Of a stretch of DNA of 64,000 bases, positions 1-13,222 are shown in pieces. The position numbers and the translations under genes were made by a program. This DNA comes from Rosa chinensis (lineage: Eukaryota; Streptophyta; Magnoliopsida; Rosales; Rosaceae), in NCBI RefSeq assembly GCF_002994745.2, contig NC_037091.1, positions 34,970,612-35,034,611 on the forward strand, written 5' to 3'. The notes beneath the pieces were generated by a model. That model was not told the origin of the DNA. It did no database searches and saw only the letters and a list, made by a program, of their open reading frames with translations. Position 1 is the stretch's first letter; every line of letters begins with the position of its first letter.

Positions 1-1790
1 TGTGATGATGGCTCTGATGGTAAACTTCAATCATTAATTAATCATTATTCATTGATTAATTAATGAAACCAATGATTAATTAATAGAAATTCTTCTTTTC
101 TTCCTTTCTCAATTATTTGCTCCCATTTCACGTCATTTTATCTCGTTTCCTCAATTCCGTTTATTTCTTACAAAATAAATAACAGTGGATTAATTACATA
201 ATAATTGACTTGAGGATTAACTTATTTTTAGTGTTTTAGGTACAATCACATGCATAGAAATGCGTGTAATTAGGTTTTTTTTTTTTTTTTTTTTAAAATT
301 GTCCAAGTATCCAGGAGTGACAAATTATCTAAGGCGAACAAAAATTATGAAATTCTTTCTAGTTAAAAGTGCTTAAATTGTTAGAGATGTATAGTAGATC
401 CAAATCCTCAGAAGATATTACATGTTCTCATGAAGTCGTATATAGATCCAAATCCCTAGAAGATGATTACGTACATGTTCTACCATGGAGCTTGAGACTC
501 TCATGAAGTCATCCCTCGTTACTTAATTTATTTATCAAGTCTTTTGTTTGCTTGTCTGTCTGAAACATAATTTATATGGCGTTTCTAGCCTTAATTAGAT
601 GGTATTATCTTTTTTTTTTTTGAAAATGAGCTTGTGCGGCTGCCCTTAAGACTTAATTAATGAAATTATAGAATATAAGAGGGGAACGTAGATCCTGAAC
701 CCCATATTGCAATAAGCATAAAGAGAACATCATGAAATAATATTAGGATTCTCCACAAAATCTATGTATTCTAACAAGCACCATATAGCAAAGAGTGCAC
801 GAATGGCTACTCTATTTACTTTGACATAGCGGTGACATACCGAAAAGATAACTCTATTACAAAGAAGCGTCATTACAAATAGCACAACTTTCCCACTATG
901 TTGCCGACGGAAATAAATCCGGCGACAGTCAGTTTCATCCTGCCACTAGGAGGTTGCCTCCATTTGATCATGCAAATAGCTCGCCACCTTGCTAGGCTAG
1001 ACAAGGCACACTAAGTGTGCATACCGGACAAAGTCCACGTCGCCGTTTCCAAAGGTGGTAGGGACTTATTACCGGCATAGAGCACATTTTACTAAAAGTA
1101 AATAATAATAATAATAATAAAAACAGAAAAATAAACTGGGTCAAGGGTCAAAGCCCAAACCAACAAAAAGGTCAAGGCCTAGACCCAAAGCCCATTGACC
1201 CAAATTTGAGTATCTGGGTGCAGAGATCACAACGACACAATCGATCTCGCGCTTCCCAAACCGTCTCCCCACCAGCAACGATGACACCATCACCAACCTC
1301 CCACCAGCTAGCCTCGTCGTCTTTCCCCAAATCAGACCCAAACCACCCAAATTGAATCGGGTCCAACCGATCCGATTTAAGTCCAGTGATTTGCAATGAT
1401 GCCACCTTCAGGCGACCTTCGATCTTGAAAAACCTCCTCAAAACACCCACCATGACATCCATGCTCATCCCTAGGGCAAGGCGACACCGGCCCCGACTTC
1501 CAACCATAAACTCGCCACTGGCCATTGCCGTTAACTCCTCCAACCCCCTCCAACCCCTCTGGAAAGTAACACCACCATCCCGCAACCTTCTCTCAGACTA
1601 GGCTAACCACCACCGGATACATGGCCCTTTCTCGCCTGTTTGATAACCCCGCCGCGAAGGCGTGCCCTCGGACTGGGCAACCAGTCTTGCTGGACGATCA
1701 GATGCATCGTCTTAATGATATTATATCTTTTGTTCAAAAAAAAAATGATAGAAAAAATTAAACGAAAGTGTGATCTTCGCGAAAGAGAAA
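1..1790. other. AT-rich stretch without a recognisable gene
   Basis: No reading frame here resembles a known protein; the longest open frames (about 137 codons near 1172-1585) are GC-richer but show no family motif. A poly-T run lies near 278-294 and another near 609-620, and a poly-A run lies at about 1736-1744 after a GC-rich segment. The segment between the second poly-T and the poly-A could be a decayed non-LTR retroelement, but this rests on the tails alone. The first 90 bases hold several copies of the short palindrome ATTAATTAAT. Confidence 0.4.
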
Positions 1791-2269
1791 TGTCACGCCC
1801 CTGATTTTTAACACAAATGAAAATCGATATATAATCCCATAATTACATATGCGTGATCGTTCAACCATCAATACTAAGCACCTGGAAACTTTTTCCCTTT
1901 AAACTACATACGTATTGATGCCTTGAACCCACTAAGTCAATATTGACCCGCCCACAGAGTCATATATTACATAAGCTTACGAATTAAATTGTCAACAACA
2001 AAATAAACCGTAAATGCTCATCAGAGTTTATAACATAGCGGAAGTCATAACAATGGCAAAGCCAATCAAAATTGCTTCCTACCCGTTCTGCTGCCAACAA
2101 GCTACCTCAGCTTCAGCCACGATTACCCTGACCTGCAGGATTAACCCCTACACCGTTTGAATAGTGCACCGGGTTGTCACACAACAAACCCGGTAAGCTT
2201 TTGCAAACCCGTATGAGTAACTCAAAACAACTCACACCAAAATCACGGGATGAACCCCTCACGTTTCAA

Positions 2270-2700
2270 TCAAGAAGCCAAATCACGCTTTGATCCTTAA
2301 AAACACGAAATAAAGGAGAACAACTCACACTTTAATTTCCTTTCAAATCGAAATAAAAGAAAGCAACTTACACCTTGCTTTCTTTTAAAACGAAACATAG
2401 AAAACAACTCACTCCTTGGTTTCTATCAATTGTACCAAAATTGTACCATAGAAAACAACCCACACTTGAATTCTATCAATAAAACATAGAAAACAACTCA
2501 CACCTTGAATTCTATCAATTGTACCATAATCGTACCATACAAAGCAACTCACCCCTTGATTTCTATCAAATGTTCCATAATCGTACCATAGAAAGCAACT
2601 CACACCTTGATTTCTATCAATCGTTAATAAGGAAAACAACTTGCACCTTGTCCCCTTAAAAACCGTTAATAAGGAATCAACTCACACCTTGTTCCCTAAG
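2270..2700. repeat. Degenerate tandem repeats inside LTR copy A
   Basis: The phrase AACTCACACCTTG and close variants recur about every 50-60 bases, separated by variants of TTCTATCAATTGTACC and ACATAGAAAACAACTC. Units are imperfect and of unequal length. LTR copy B has a different, more regular array in the corresponding half of the repeat (29941-30260). Confidence 0.7.
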
Positions 2701-2836
2701 AACACATAATGTCATGAGTTATCAATAACCAATTCCAGTTACCCCATGAATTACCTATATGGCAGACAGACTAGAGCTCTAACTGAAACGTAACCACTCG
2801 TCCGGCCAAAGACGTGATTACCTGATATTCTGACCA

Positions 2837-3285
2837 AGGTCATAGACCTTCGATCCTCAGGCCGCACAGTCCCTTGGAGCAAATCATTATACCCAAGTTC
2901 ATAGATCTTCGTTCCTCAGACTTCTCAGTCCTTGGAGCAAAGCATTTAAGAAGTCGCATAGGACTCAAAAACATTACACAAATCGCAACGCTTTTGAAAA
3001 CAATCGAAATCAACATTTCCATAATCATTGTTTTCCGAAAAGCCATAACACAAAACAATAAAGAGCATCAATTCATGCATATTGTTTTCATACCGAAATC
3101 TCAACACTTTTCCCAAGGTCATAGACCTTCAGTCCTGGGGCCGCACAGCCCCTTGGAGCAAAACATTAAAGGAGTCGCACTGGATCCAAAATGTTACACA
3201 AATCTCAACGCTTTTGAAAACAATCGAAATCAACATTTCCATAATCATTGTTTTCCGAAAAGCCATAACACAAAACAATAAAATT
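2837..3285. repeat. Local duplication of about 0.2 kb inside LTR copy A
   Basis: A block containing CAAGGTCATAGACCTTC and, later, CAACGCTTTTGAAAACAATC appears at about 2837-3060 and again at about 3113-3285. A shorter third version of the first part begins near 2893. The second copy is very similar to the first, so the duplication looks younger than the element. Confidence 0.7.
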
Positions 3286-4802
3286 CATCAATTCATGCAT
3301 ATTGTTTTCATAAATCCACAAACCACCAAACATATATATTTCACGTAAATATATATATATACGTAGTCATCCGCTCAGGAATGCCTACTAATACCAACTA
3401 TAGTTTGCAGTTAAATCAATAACTCTCAAAACGATAAAGGTAATTCCGTTTGTAAATGAACCTTGTGAGATTACTCACCTCGAAACTCCCGCTGCGTCTT
3501 CAATACAGAACAAGGCAGCCAAACCACCCAAAATAGCTGTCTAAAGAATACCTCGTTACGTACCTAAGGAATTACAGCTCTGATTCAGTCAACGAATCAC
3601 AAGGAATAATGTTCGAAACCCTAAATCGAACCAAAATTCTCAAGGTGACGCCAAATGAGGCGAAACCACATCTGAGACCACCCAATGTCTCCGGAATACT
3701 TATACGATTAATATGTCAAAATCACAAGTCGATCGGATGCTCAAATGGTCACGGATCGAAAAATCAAACGGTCCGAAACCGTAAAAATCACAACTTAATC
3801 ATACGATCTCCAAAAATTGCATATTATATATTGAAACGCTCGTATCGACGAGTAGAAGATATATAATACCAGAAACTATCCCTTACATGGCCGGAACGCC
3901 GCTGCCGGGTCAAACTCGACCACTGGAAAATCAAGGCCAACAAACATGATCGTCATGAAGAGTAGAGCAACTTCCATACTTGGAGCTAAGCCTAAATCGG
4001 TTTAGATCGTCCTAGATCAAGCTCACAAGATCAACCAATTGCTACCGTCTGATCAAGCTCCAGATTCACTGTGCACCGCTGATCTTCAACCCTTGATCTT
4101 CCACTCCACACGCCAAATCGTCCCTCAAGGCTGGTATGAGGATAATCAGAAGGAGGAGGAGATTCCAAAACCAAGAAGGATCGGCCGAGACGTCGCCGGA
4201 AAAGTGGATTTCTGGTCGAGTCCCGATCGCGTCGACTATAGCTGCTCCGATCTCTACCTTCCGGTGAACCACCGTGCAAACCAGCACCACAGGGAGGAGC
4301 GCATGGAGGAGGCGAACTGATTTGGGCTCGTCTGATGGTCTGCCGTGGCTGGAGCTCGCAGGAAAATCTGGGTTGGATTCACCGGGTCTGGGTCGGGTTA
4401 GTCGAAAATCAGGAGAGAGAACGGAGAGAAAAGAGAGTTTCCAAAAATGGAAACTTACCAAAATGAAAATAGTAACTTTCCCAAAAGGGAAACCCTTACA
4501 TATAGTAACTTTCTAAATTTTCAAACGCTCATAACTTTCTCATACGAACTCCGATTTCTGCGTTCCGCATGTCCACGAACTCGTATCAATGCGCTCTACG
4601 ACTTTCGTGAAGGAAGTTTTCGGAGAATCCCAACGTATAAAAAGTCAACCTTTGGCAACCCCCCTAAAACCACATTTTCCAAATAAAAATTCGTCCGAAA
4701 CACTTCCGCTCCATCCACGAGCCACGAAACCGTCCAATAACCAAAATTTAAATTCCAGAAAATCCTTGGAAAATAAATACGAATTTCCGGGGCATCACAA
4801 AA

Positions 4803-6096
4803 AAATTGATGCAAATGCTCTGATGGGAACGATGTCATCCATTTGGGATTTGAAGAATCGCCTCTGGGAAGGAGAGGGATCGCATTGTTAATGGGGGTCT
4901 CTAGTTTTACAGAAAGTCCCTGCTTGCTTTGGCCCCTTACAATGACCTCTTCAACATGAAGTCAACCTCAATAACTTCTATTTTAGTGTCGGTGGAAGTT
5001 TTTGGTCTTCCGCCAGCATTGGTTATAGCGGTGGCTTTAATGGTTGCCTTCACTTTAGGGCTTATGCTATAGCTTGACAAGCCCGAGATCTGGTCGGGTA
5101 CCTGTAAGTATTTGGTAGTGTCATAAAATTAAGGAGTCAGTGAGACAGGCATATCCACCTTTTAAGTTTGAATTCTTTCCACGAGTTTCGGTGGTGCTTG
5201 GTTGTAAATACTAGAAGTTTGTTGATTTTTTCCGGGTTTATGGCCTTTTGGAGCGCCCATCTTTTGGCTGTGCTAGTCCTCTCTTCCAGTAGGAGAGGGG
5301 CGGATTGTGTTCTGCTTCTTCTGGTATGCGTCCCAACCCTAACCCTAATTCTAGGATGCAAGGAAGCAGTTGATAGCTGCAGCGGCAGATGATGCAGATC
5401 CCTAACCTCTTTTTTGGTGGTTTGCTTTCTCTCTTAGTGTTTCTGCCTTTGCGCTGGCAGCTCTGAGTGTGTTTCGACTCTTGTTGCTTTTGACAGTGAT
5501 AATCGTCAATGCATAATTGTGTGTGATCCTACTCCATTACGAGTGTTAGCCCGACTCTGGCACCTTTGATCACCTATGCCAAGAATTCGAAATAGCTAGT
5601 TCCCTTCTCACATGTTCAACTGGATTTTGAACCTTCCTTAGCTTCAGCTTCAAAGACCGGGCCATAGCAGTTTCTCCTGCAAATAAATGGAAATTAGGTC
5701 GACCAATTGGTAGCAAGAACAAGGTACAGAATGATGAAACTTTAGAAGGAGTCCAAGTTTCCCAAAAAGGAAAGCAAGAAGCTATTGATAAAGGGTAGAT
5801 TGTGGATCAAGTTAAGTTTGTAGCTGCAGCTGATATTCCTAGGGAAGCCCCCTTTACGTATGGTTGTCCAAGGTTTAAGAATAAATTGGAGTTGGAGTTT
5901 GAATTACTCAGTGCCAACCTTAGTAGTGTTAAGCTACTGATTTCGAAGCTTTCTATCTAGGGTAGCTTTAGGGTTACCTAAACAATGATATAATTTTTTC
6001 GTGCCCTTCAAGAGTGGTCATTATATATTGTTACCCCCTTTAACATTTAATAGACTGAAACTCAATTCCCTTAAAAAGAAAAAGAAAAAGAAAAAA
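4803..6096 (+). pseudogene. Eroded LINE ORF1 (DUF4283-type) remnant
   Basis: At 4808-4890 the translation contains ALMGTMSSIW, the signature of the DUF4283 nucleic-acid-binding region in plant LINE ORF1 proteins, followed in another frame by a segment like the usual continuation (IVNG.SLVLQ). Near 5690-5730 the phrase GRPIGSKNK resembles the basic tail of the same proteins. The stretch ends in an A-rich AAAAAG tract at about 6073-6096, as expected of a LINE 3' end. Stops and frameshifts are frequent, so it cannot code. The assignment rests on short motifs only. Confidence 0.45.
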
Positions 6097-6590
6097 ATCA
6101 TGTTACATGACTCATTTTAACTCTTACTTGTGTTAGAGACTTGATACATGTGGATAAAAAAGCTTAAAGACAAGGGAAGTGAAATCCACACTCTCCCCAT
6201 TTTATAATCCGCGCTTCTTCCCATTTTTTGTTGTAATTCTTGGAAAGACGTCTAGTGGATACAAAATTTAAGTTACTAAAAATGGAAAGAGGCGATTGTA
6301 AAATAGGTAATGAAAATTTCACTTTCTACAAACAACGGTCGATCTAATAGTAAATATGTAAAATATACAGTAGCACAAGACCAAAGATATAAATACAAAA
6401 AACTCACCTTCAATTAGATTTATATAAACAAGGACACAAGCCCAGGCCCAAAAACCAAATGATGCAGGTTTGACTCCGAATTTTCATAGAAAATGACCAA
6501 AATGCTTAGTTTTCATCAAAATTTACGCGTATTGCCACTGACCCAATACCCAACACCCCAAAACGAATGCCCTAAAATAGAAACCCCGAA
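6097..6590. other. Intergenic, nothing recognised
   Basis: AT-rich sequence without a family motif, tandem array or terminal repeat that I could identify. Confidence 0.4.
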
Positions 6591-7341
6591 ACCCCAAATC
6601 TAAATCTACAAACGAAGTAGTAGTAGCTAGGCCTTGCAGCCTAAACCCTCTCAGAGTCTTTCTCTCTTGTGCTTTCGTGCTCAGCTCGAATCTGGCTTCA
6701 ATGGAGGTTGATAAGCTAAGCCCTTACTCTTCTTTCGCTGCCTTCGTTTACGTTCATTTCGGTTTCTAGAAATTGCAAGTGGAACATGTTAGCATGGGGT
6801 GGTTATCAACAATTTGATTAGCATGAGGTGGTCTATGCTCTCAACAGGCAGGGCCAAACCCTTTATGGTTTCAATTGTTAGATTTGGAGGTGTAGGATCA
6901 ATCTCTTTAGTTGGTTTGCTTGTCAAATTGTTGTGCTTTCATGATGCATACAAATTGGATGTGTAGGATTAATCTATGTCTTTTCTTGCTCTTTAGCAAT
7001 CTCTTGGCTATGGTAGTTTTCGTGGGTTAGGAACTAATGCACATTAGATGTTTGATGAAAGTCCTCAATGAGGTCGTTGTTATACAAAACCATTTTGTTT
7101 TGTCATGTTGATTACTATTACTAATTGCTACTGGTTTGGTAATCTTGCTGTGGGAACAATGCGATTTTCTATGTTCTCAACTTCATTAATGGATGAACAG
7201 ATCTAATTGCTAATGCTACTGCTCCTACTCCTGCTACTGCCACTACTCCTGCTCCTGCTCGTGCTACTGCAAATGAAGCTGCTATTGAACCAAGAACATG
7301 TTCAGTGATAAAGAAGAAGAAAAAGTTTGACGAAGAGCTCT
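6591..7341 (+). pseudogene. Possible remnant of a small host gene
   Basis: A leader with a telo-box-like CTAAACCCT (about 6642) and a pyrimidine-rich tract precedes an ATG at 6701 that opens a frame of about 22 codons (MEVDKLSPYSSFAAF...). Farther on, 7200-7341 reads as an alanine/threonine/proline-rich tail (TPATATTPAP) followed by a lysine cluster (KKKKKF) and a TGA. This looks like a first and last exon with intron-like sequence between, but I do not recognise the protein and no clear splice chain joins them. It may be chance. Confidence 0.2.
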
Positions 7342-7372
7342 GAGATTCTCTCTCTTAGCAACATGTAACTAT

Positions 7373-9124
7373 TGTCAAATTTTAAATAAACTTCGCAAGT
7401 GCACGAATCGGTTGTAGTATAGCTTGTGCAAGTACGAGGTCATTCCAACTGGGGATTGATAACCAACTCCTACGTCCAACTAAATCGACTAAATTACGAT
7501 AACAATTAACAAGAAAAGACACGCAAATGTTTTTGTGATTTTTATGAACAAGAGAAAAATAAAACTAGTTACCAACACAAATTAAGCAATGCAATCGATG
7601 TTATTTTTGAAAGAGTTTTAAGAACAACGATGGCAAACACTAGGGCTTCCAACTTCACCTTCGCAGTCCTATTAATGTTTCTAGTTTTTCCGATCATTAA
7701 TTAACAAATCAATGTTGAAGATTCCGTCATATAAGCCTTATGGCAGAGTACTTATATGCATAGGTTCTCCCAAGTATGAAACTATCTTATGGCAGAGTAT
7801 AGAATTCAATGTATCCCTAAAACATGGCATCTACTTTGGAACCTGTTTAAGCACAAATAGAACAAAAGGAATCACGTAAACCGATATAGCATGGCATCTA
7901 CTAGACCAATTTATGGTTTTTAATCACAAGAAGCATTCAAGATTTGGCATGGGCATCTACCTACTCTTGCATCATATAACTTGAAACAAAATCCTAAAGG
8001 TAGCTAATCAATAGAATTTTGAAATCAGTAACAATTCTTATGGTGATTAAAAACTCAACATTGAATTCATAACTAATAATCATCGAACCAAAAACATAGA
8101 ATAGTCAAGCTAAGGATCCATCGTGACCCTAGCAAAGAGTTTAGCTACTTAGAGTCATAACAGAAACGACGATCTTAAGGAAAAGCATAAAGTAAACTTG
8201 TGAAAGAGAAAGGAAGGAAACTAGTCGAAGAAAGCAGCCTCTAACTCCACGCGAACTCAGAATCTTCACTCCCAATCCTCCTTTCTTGCTTTGTGTCTTT
8301 TTCTTTTTATATGGCTCGACTCCTCATTCAAGTAGGGATTCCTAAACCTCCTTTGACTTGGATCTTCAATAATGATGATGTGGCACACTGAAGATTTCCA
8401 AATATATGTGTTGGGCCGTCTAGACATGAACATGTAAAAGATGTTGCAGATTCCCGTCCAAGCTGAACTGCCTTCACTTAAATAGCCATAACTCCTTCCA
8501 GAAAAGTCAGAATCGCAAACCGTAAAATTCCTCAGAAACTAGGCACATGGGGATTTCCTTGCATATAGGGTACAGCTCTTAATTCTAGGGGTTGTCTAGA
8601 GTACTTGGATGTTTATCATACACTCATTTACATCTAACTGAACCAAAATTACAATTTAGTTTAACCAAATTTACAACATTGACAACAAAGTTATCACATT
8701 TATTTTACACATTTACATATAATTGAACTAAGTTACTACATCGACAACAATTTGTTCATCAACTTGTAAAAATATCGTAGGTGGAGTAATACCTGTAATA
8801 GAACTAAAATTACCCAAAACATAACTCTATTTACCACAATAACAACAAAATTGTTGTCAGATCTGTAAATGAATGTATCACATACATACAGGTATCGTAG
8901 AATTTCCCCTAATTCCATCCGAGAAGTTCCCAGTATTCAGCAAAGGTAGGTCTTCTGCACAACAGTTTCTGTGTTAGTTAGCTCAGCTTAGCCTCCTTTC
9001 TTCTTTCTTTGAAACACACCTACAAAAACACTAAACTAACGTAAATGAACCATAAATATGGAGAGCTAAACACATATACCAAGAGTAAGAGGCATAGAAA
9101 TATAGGAAAATATGAGCACATCAA
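7373..9124 (-). repeat. 3' LTR of the Athila element
   Basis: On the minus strand the LTR would start TGATGTGCTC just after a purine-rich tract (AAGTGTGGGGACA, about 9125-9139) that serves well as a polypurine tract. It would end in TTTGACA at 7373. Just before its end it carries the phrase CGATTCGTGCACTTGCG, common at the 3' end of Athila-type LTRs. The length of about 1.75 kb suits the lineage. With the 5' LTR missing, neither the boundaries nor a target duplication can be confirmed by comparison. Confidence 0.6.
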
Positions 9125-11803
9125 ATGTCCCCACACTTAGATATTGCTAGTCCCTTAGCAAAATTAAAACCAAAAAGACTCAAAAACAAGATCAACGAAA
9201 ACACTAAGTAAATAATCTAATGCCCTTAACATGTTGTCTCAGCAATCTCCTACTTTTATGACACCAAGATAAGCACTTAACTAAGACTCAATACTTAGAA
9301 ATTTCGAGAGTTAATTTCGACATATATTCCACGTATAAATATGTAAGACACAGATGTAACAATGGTGGTGGGTGGAGCTCAACATGTTTCAAACAATTTC
9401 AAGATTCATCCTCACCAAGATACACTTTCTTTCTTCACTCAGAATCAAGGCTAATGCTTAAAAGCTTATTCATCCATATATATGTAAGAGATAATATTTT
9501 GAGGCAATCAAATACCTCACATATTTAAGAAACAAGAGCACTTTGTGAAATAATTTTTATAAAACCTCGTGAAAGATACCGATTTCCTTGCACAAATGGA
9601 CCTAAACCATATGCTCAACTCATATGATTAATCTCCACAGATCAAAGGCTGCCCATCTTGAGGATCAAAGAGGTCTTATTTAAGGCTGCAATTAATGGGG
9701 CTAGGTATAAGGGTTTATAGAAACGAAAAGGATAGGAGATTTCAACAAAAAGTGTACTCAAACTTAGTAGAGCTTATGTTGATATTAGGAGACTATCTTC
9801 TTGAACCTTTGAAACCACCAAGGCATCTTCAACGTTAGAACCACTCCTTTTGGGAACAAACAAGGAACCAAACTCAACAATTTTTTCTTTGTTTTTTTTT
9901 CTTCCTTAGCCGTGACTTTTTTTGTTTGTTTTTTCTTTTTTTTTCACGGCTGAGGTACCTATTTTGGCTTGGTTTCCCCCACACTTATTCTTCTTCATCT
10001 ACATAACGACGCTTCCTTGATCTTGTATAAGTCTCATGTACAAGCTCTACTAAATCTCACAACAAGGGTAGGGATACGACTATACTAAGGTTTAAGGTTT
10101 AAGGATTATGAGGGTGATGAACGAAAGGTTAAAACGTAGGCTCAAAGGGCTAAACTAAGGGGTGCACATCATGTGTACACAAAAATGGGGACACAAGCTA
10201 TTTTAGGCTATGGTGAAAGTTCCTAGGTGCCTTTATCCTTTCCCCAATCAGGTGCATAAAATGACTACAAGCTTTGGAAAACACATGAGCAAGTTCTAGT
10301 AATTTCTCTAGTCCATTACATTCTATGGCAAGCAATCAATCAACGAGAAGGATAACGAGGTTATCAAACAAATAGCCAATGAAAGATTGATTTCCTTTGA
10401 AACTCTTAGACAGAAAAGCACAAATATAGGCACAAAATCTCACACAAAGGTTTTTGAATCTCAAACGCTTTAATATGCTCAAAAATCTGTACCAAGTTAA
10501 CTTTTCCACATCTACTACACGCACATATATGCTTTTCATATGTCAAAATTAACCAAAGAAATTCCTTTGAAATCATCTCAATCTTGTGATCCTTTTCTAG
10601 CCATAATTTCAGAAGATATAGTTTCGTCACAGACTAGTTAAGGGCTTCTATGATTCAAGACAAACAAACGACAATTTGAAAACAATTTGACTCAACAAAG
10701 GCAATGAATATATATATATATATATATATATATTTGGGTTTTTGTAATGTGACTCACTAACAAATTGACAAATTTATATTTCCCTCCCCTACACTAAAAT
10801 CAAACATTGTCCTCAATGTATGGCAATATAAATCACAATGCATATTAGAGCGTAGAGAAAGAAAATCCAAAAGAAGGCATAGGAAGATAAGAAAGGTGAT
10901 AGAAAAGTTCCCCCTTGACGACCTCCCAATGCTCACGACCTTTGGAGAAGAACGAAATTAGACACCAACTTCAAGGCACAAGGCCTTGACTTCCAAAATG
11001 TAAGTTCCTTGCTATATAGACTCCAAAAGAAGTGAGGATGGGGTGAGAAGGAGAGAAAAAAGGAAAAGTAAACTTTTGAACTCCGCAATTATGTGTCATG
11101 AGGCCAACTGCCAGCCCTTATAACTTCTGCAGGGAATGCTCGATGGATAAGCTGCTACTGGGAGCTGAAAGCTGGTGTTACAAGATGTCCATGAATATAT
11201 TTCACATGTCCTAACTCCAAGTAGATCGAAATTGGCAGCCCTGCAAAGTTAGAAAAAAACAGAATTCACAGAATAGTTGAGAAAAGGACCATTATCCATT
11301 CAAACCTCAATTTCAAAAGGTTCTGGCGCTCCATTGGAAAACTTGCTATGAAACAATTTTGAAGTAGATATCTTAAGATTTCTGTGCATATAAAATTTTC
11401 CCTCATTGGACCCCCAGAAATACTCCCTGTTTGGCCTTTTATGTGACCGAACTGCACAGATTCTGCTTTTCTGGACTGACCGTTCGGTACTCAAAATGGA
11501 ACTGGGAACGCATATGACCTCCAAATGTAGTTCTATAAAAACCGCAGAAAACTAGGCTCACAGACCTTTCTGTGCATGCAAAGTACAAATAGCCAAAGTT
11601 GGCTAACTGCTTGGCCTGTACTCTGTTTCCGAGCAGAAAAGTGTATATTTCCTATCCTTCCTTAATGTTTGCACCTGCACAATCACAAAAACATTAAAGA
11701 GAAACAAAAATTAACACAAAAGAATAGAGAAAGCGATTGGGTTGTCTCCCAACAACCGCTAAATTTTATGTCTTCAACCAGACGTAGCCTTGGAGCATGA
11801 GAA
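9125..11803 (-). other. Long non-coding tract of the Athila element
   Basis: This lies between integrase and the LTR. It has no reading frame with a recognisable motif. It contains a TA microsatellite (about 10708-10731) and poly-T/poly-A tracts near 9885-9945. In intact Athila elements this region may hold an env-like ORF, so it may be the decayed remains of one. Confidence 0.5.
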
Positions 11804-13204
11804 CTAAGTTGAAGAAGAAGGGTCAGTAAAGTTCAAACCCCCCTTTTGTGCATCGTAATTTGGCTCCAAATAATGCTTTAAACGCTGCCCATTAACCTTG
11901 AAGAGATTCCCAGTTTGGATGTTTTGAATTTCCACTGCTCCATGAGGAAAAACTTGAGTAATAAGGAAAGGTCCGTACCACCATGAACGAAGTTTGCCGG
12001 GAAAGAGTCTCAACCGTGAGTTGTACAACAGCACCTTTTGATTTGGGAAAAATTCCTTCCATAGAATTCGCCTATCATGATAAAGATTTGTTCTTTCCTT
12101 GTAAATCTTGGTATTCTCGTAAGCATCATTCCTCAATTCATTAAGTTGAAGCTTCCTCGCGTCGCCGATTGTTTTTATGTCAAAATTGAGCTTCTTGATT
12201 GCCCAATAAGTCTTGTGTTCAAGCTCAACCGGAAGGTGACAAGCTTTTCCAAAAACAATGAGATATGGAGACATCCCGATAGGAGTTTTATAGGCAGTTC
12301 TATAAGCCCACAATGCATCACTTAACTTCATCCCCCAATCTTTTCTTGATGTTTGCATAGTTTTCTCGAGGATGCTCTTGATTTCTCTAAATGAAATCTC
12401 AACTTGACCACTTGTTTGAGGGTGATAAGGAGTTGAAACCTTGTGAGTAACATTGTACTTCTTCATAAGGGCTTCAAGGCTTGTTGTAAAAGTGAGATTC
12501 TCCATCACTAATAATTGCCCGAGATGTGCCAAAGCAAGTAAAAATCATCTCCTTGAGAAAACTAAGCACCACTTTGTGATCGTTGGTCTTGTAAGGCATG
12601 GCTTCAACCCACTTCGAGACATAAGCCACAGCCACCAAGATGTAGATATAACCATAGGAAGATGGGAATGGTCCCATGAAGTCTATCCCCCAAACATCAA
12701 AGATTTCGACTTCAGAATATTTTGGAGTGGCATTTGATTCCTAGAAGATATATTTCCAGTCTGTTGGCAGCAATCACAAGCCACATAATAGGTATGAGCA
12801 TCCAAAAACAAGGTAGGCCAATAAAATCCACTTTGTAGAACCTTCAATGCCGTTTTCTTGGGGCCAAAGTGCCCTCCACATGCATATGTATGACAAAACA
12901 TGAGAACACTCCTTGCTTCACTATCCAGAACACACCTTCTTATGATTTGATCGGGGCAATGGTTGAAGAGGTAAGGATCATCCCAAAGATAATGTTTAAC
13001 CTTTGAAAGAAATTTCTTGACTTCTTGCTTGCCAAAATCTTCCGGAATTATTACTCTTACCAAGAATTTCATAATATCTGCTAACCATGGAACCTCTTGA
13101 TCTTGATCAAGGATAAAAAGTTGCTCATCAGGAAAGCACTTTCTCAAAGGCAACTCACCACCACATTCTTCGTCATTAACCAATTGAGACAAGTGATCCG
13201 CCAC
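11804..13204 (-). pseudogene. Athila integrase, frameshifted
   Basis: The integrase inserts retroelement cDNA into the chromosome. At 13204-12683 an HHCC-type zinc-binding region is visible (FCHTYACGGHFGPKKT ... CDCCQ). The catalytic core follows in two other frames: D in [11 protein letters not shown] (near 12690), D in IISDGESHF (near 12500) and the glutamate region [11 protein letters not shown] (near 12400). A C-terminal segment ending near 11804 reads [14 protein letters not shown], a usual end of this family. Frameshifts near 12760 and near 12480 mean three frames are needed to read one protein. It is separated from RNase H by an in-frame TAA near 13220. Confidence 0.85.
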
Positions 13205-13222
13205 GACATTCTCGGTCCCCTT

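Larger units (their letters stand above)
1791..4799 (-). repeat. Long solo-LTR-like repeat, copy A (3.0 kb)
   Basis: Read on the minus strand the unit begins TGTGATGCCCCGG and ends GGGGCGTGACA, so it has the TG...CA ends of a long terminal repeat. The same family recurs in the opposite orientation at 28322-31216 and again, interrupted, at 35221-43070. Shared blocks include the segment around 2140-2200 (GACCTGCAGGATTA, ACACCGTTTGAATAGTG), which reappears near 35490 and, inverted, near 30840. No gag or pol lies next to it, which fits a solo LTR. The flanking five bases (AGAAA left, AAAAA right) match at four positions, a weak target duplication. Its size and ends resemble LTRs of the Tekay/Del chromovirus type; that lineage assignment is an inference. 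Confidence 0.65.

Noticed and set aside
1172..1585. A 137-codon open frame on the minus strand, with others overlapping it on both strands
   Set aside because: Overlapping open frames on both strands in GC-richer sequence, with no motif or splice chain; likely chance.
4031..4461. Open frames of 80-130 codons inside LTR copy A
   Set aside because: They lie in an LTR and are open on both strands; no family resemblance.
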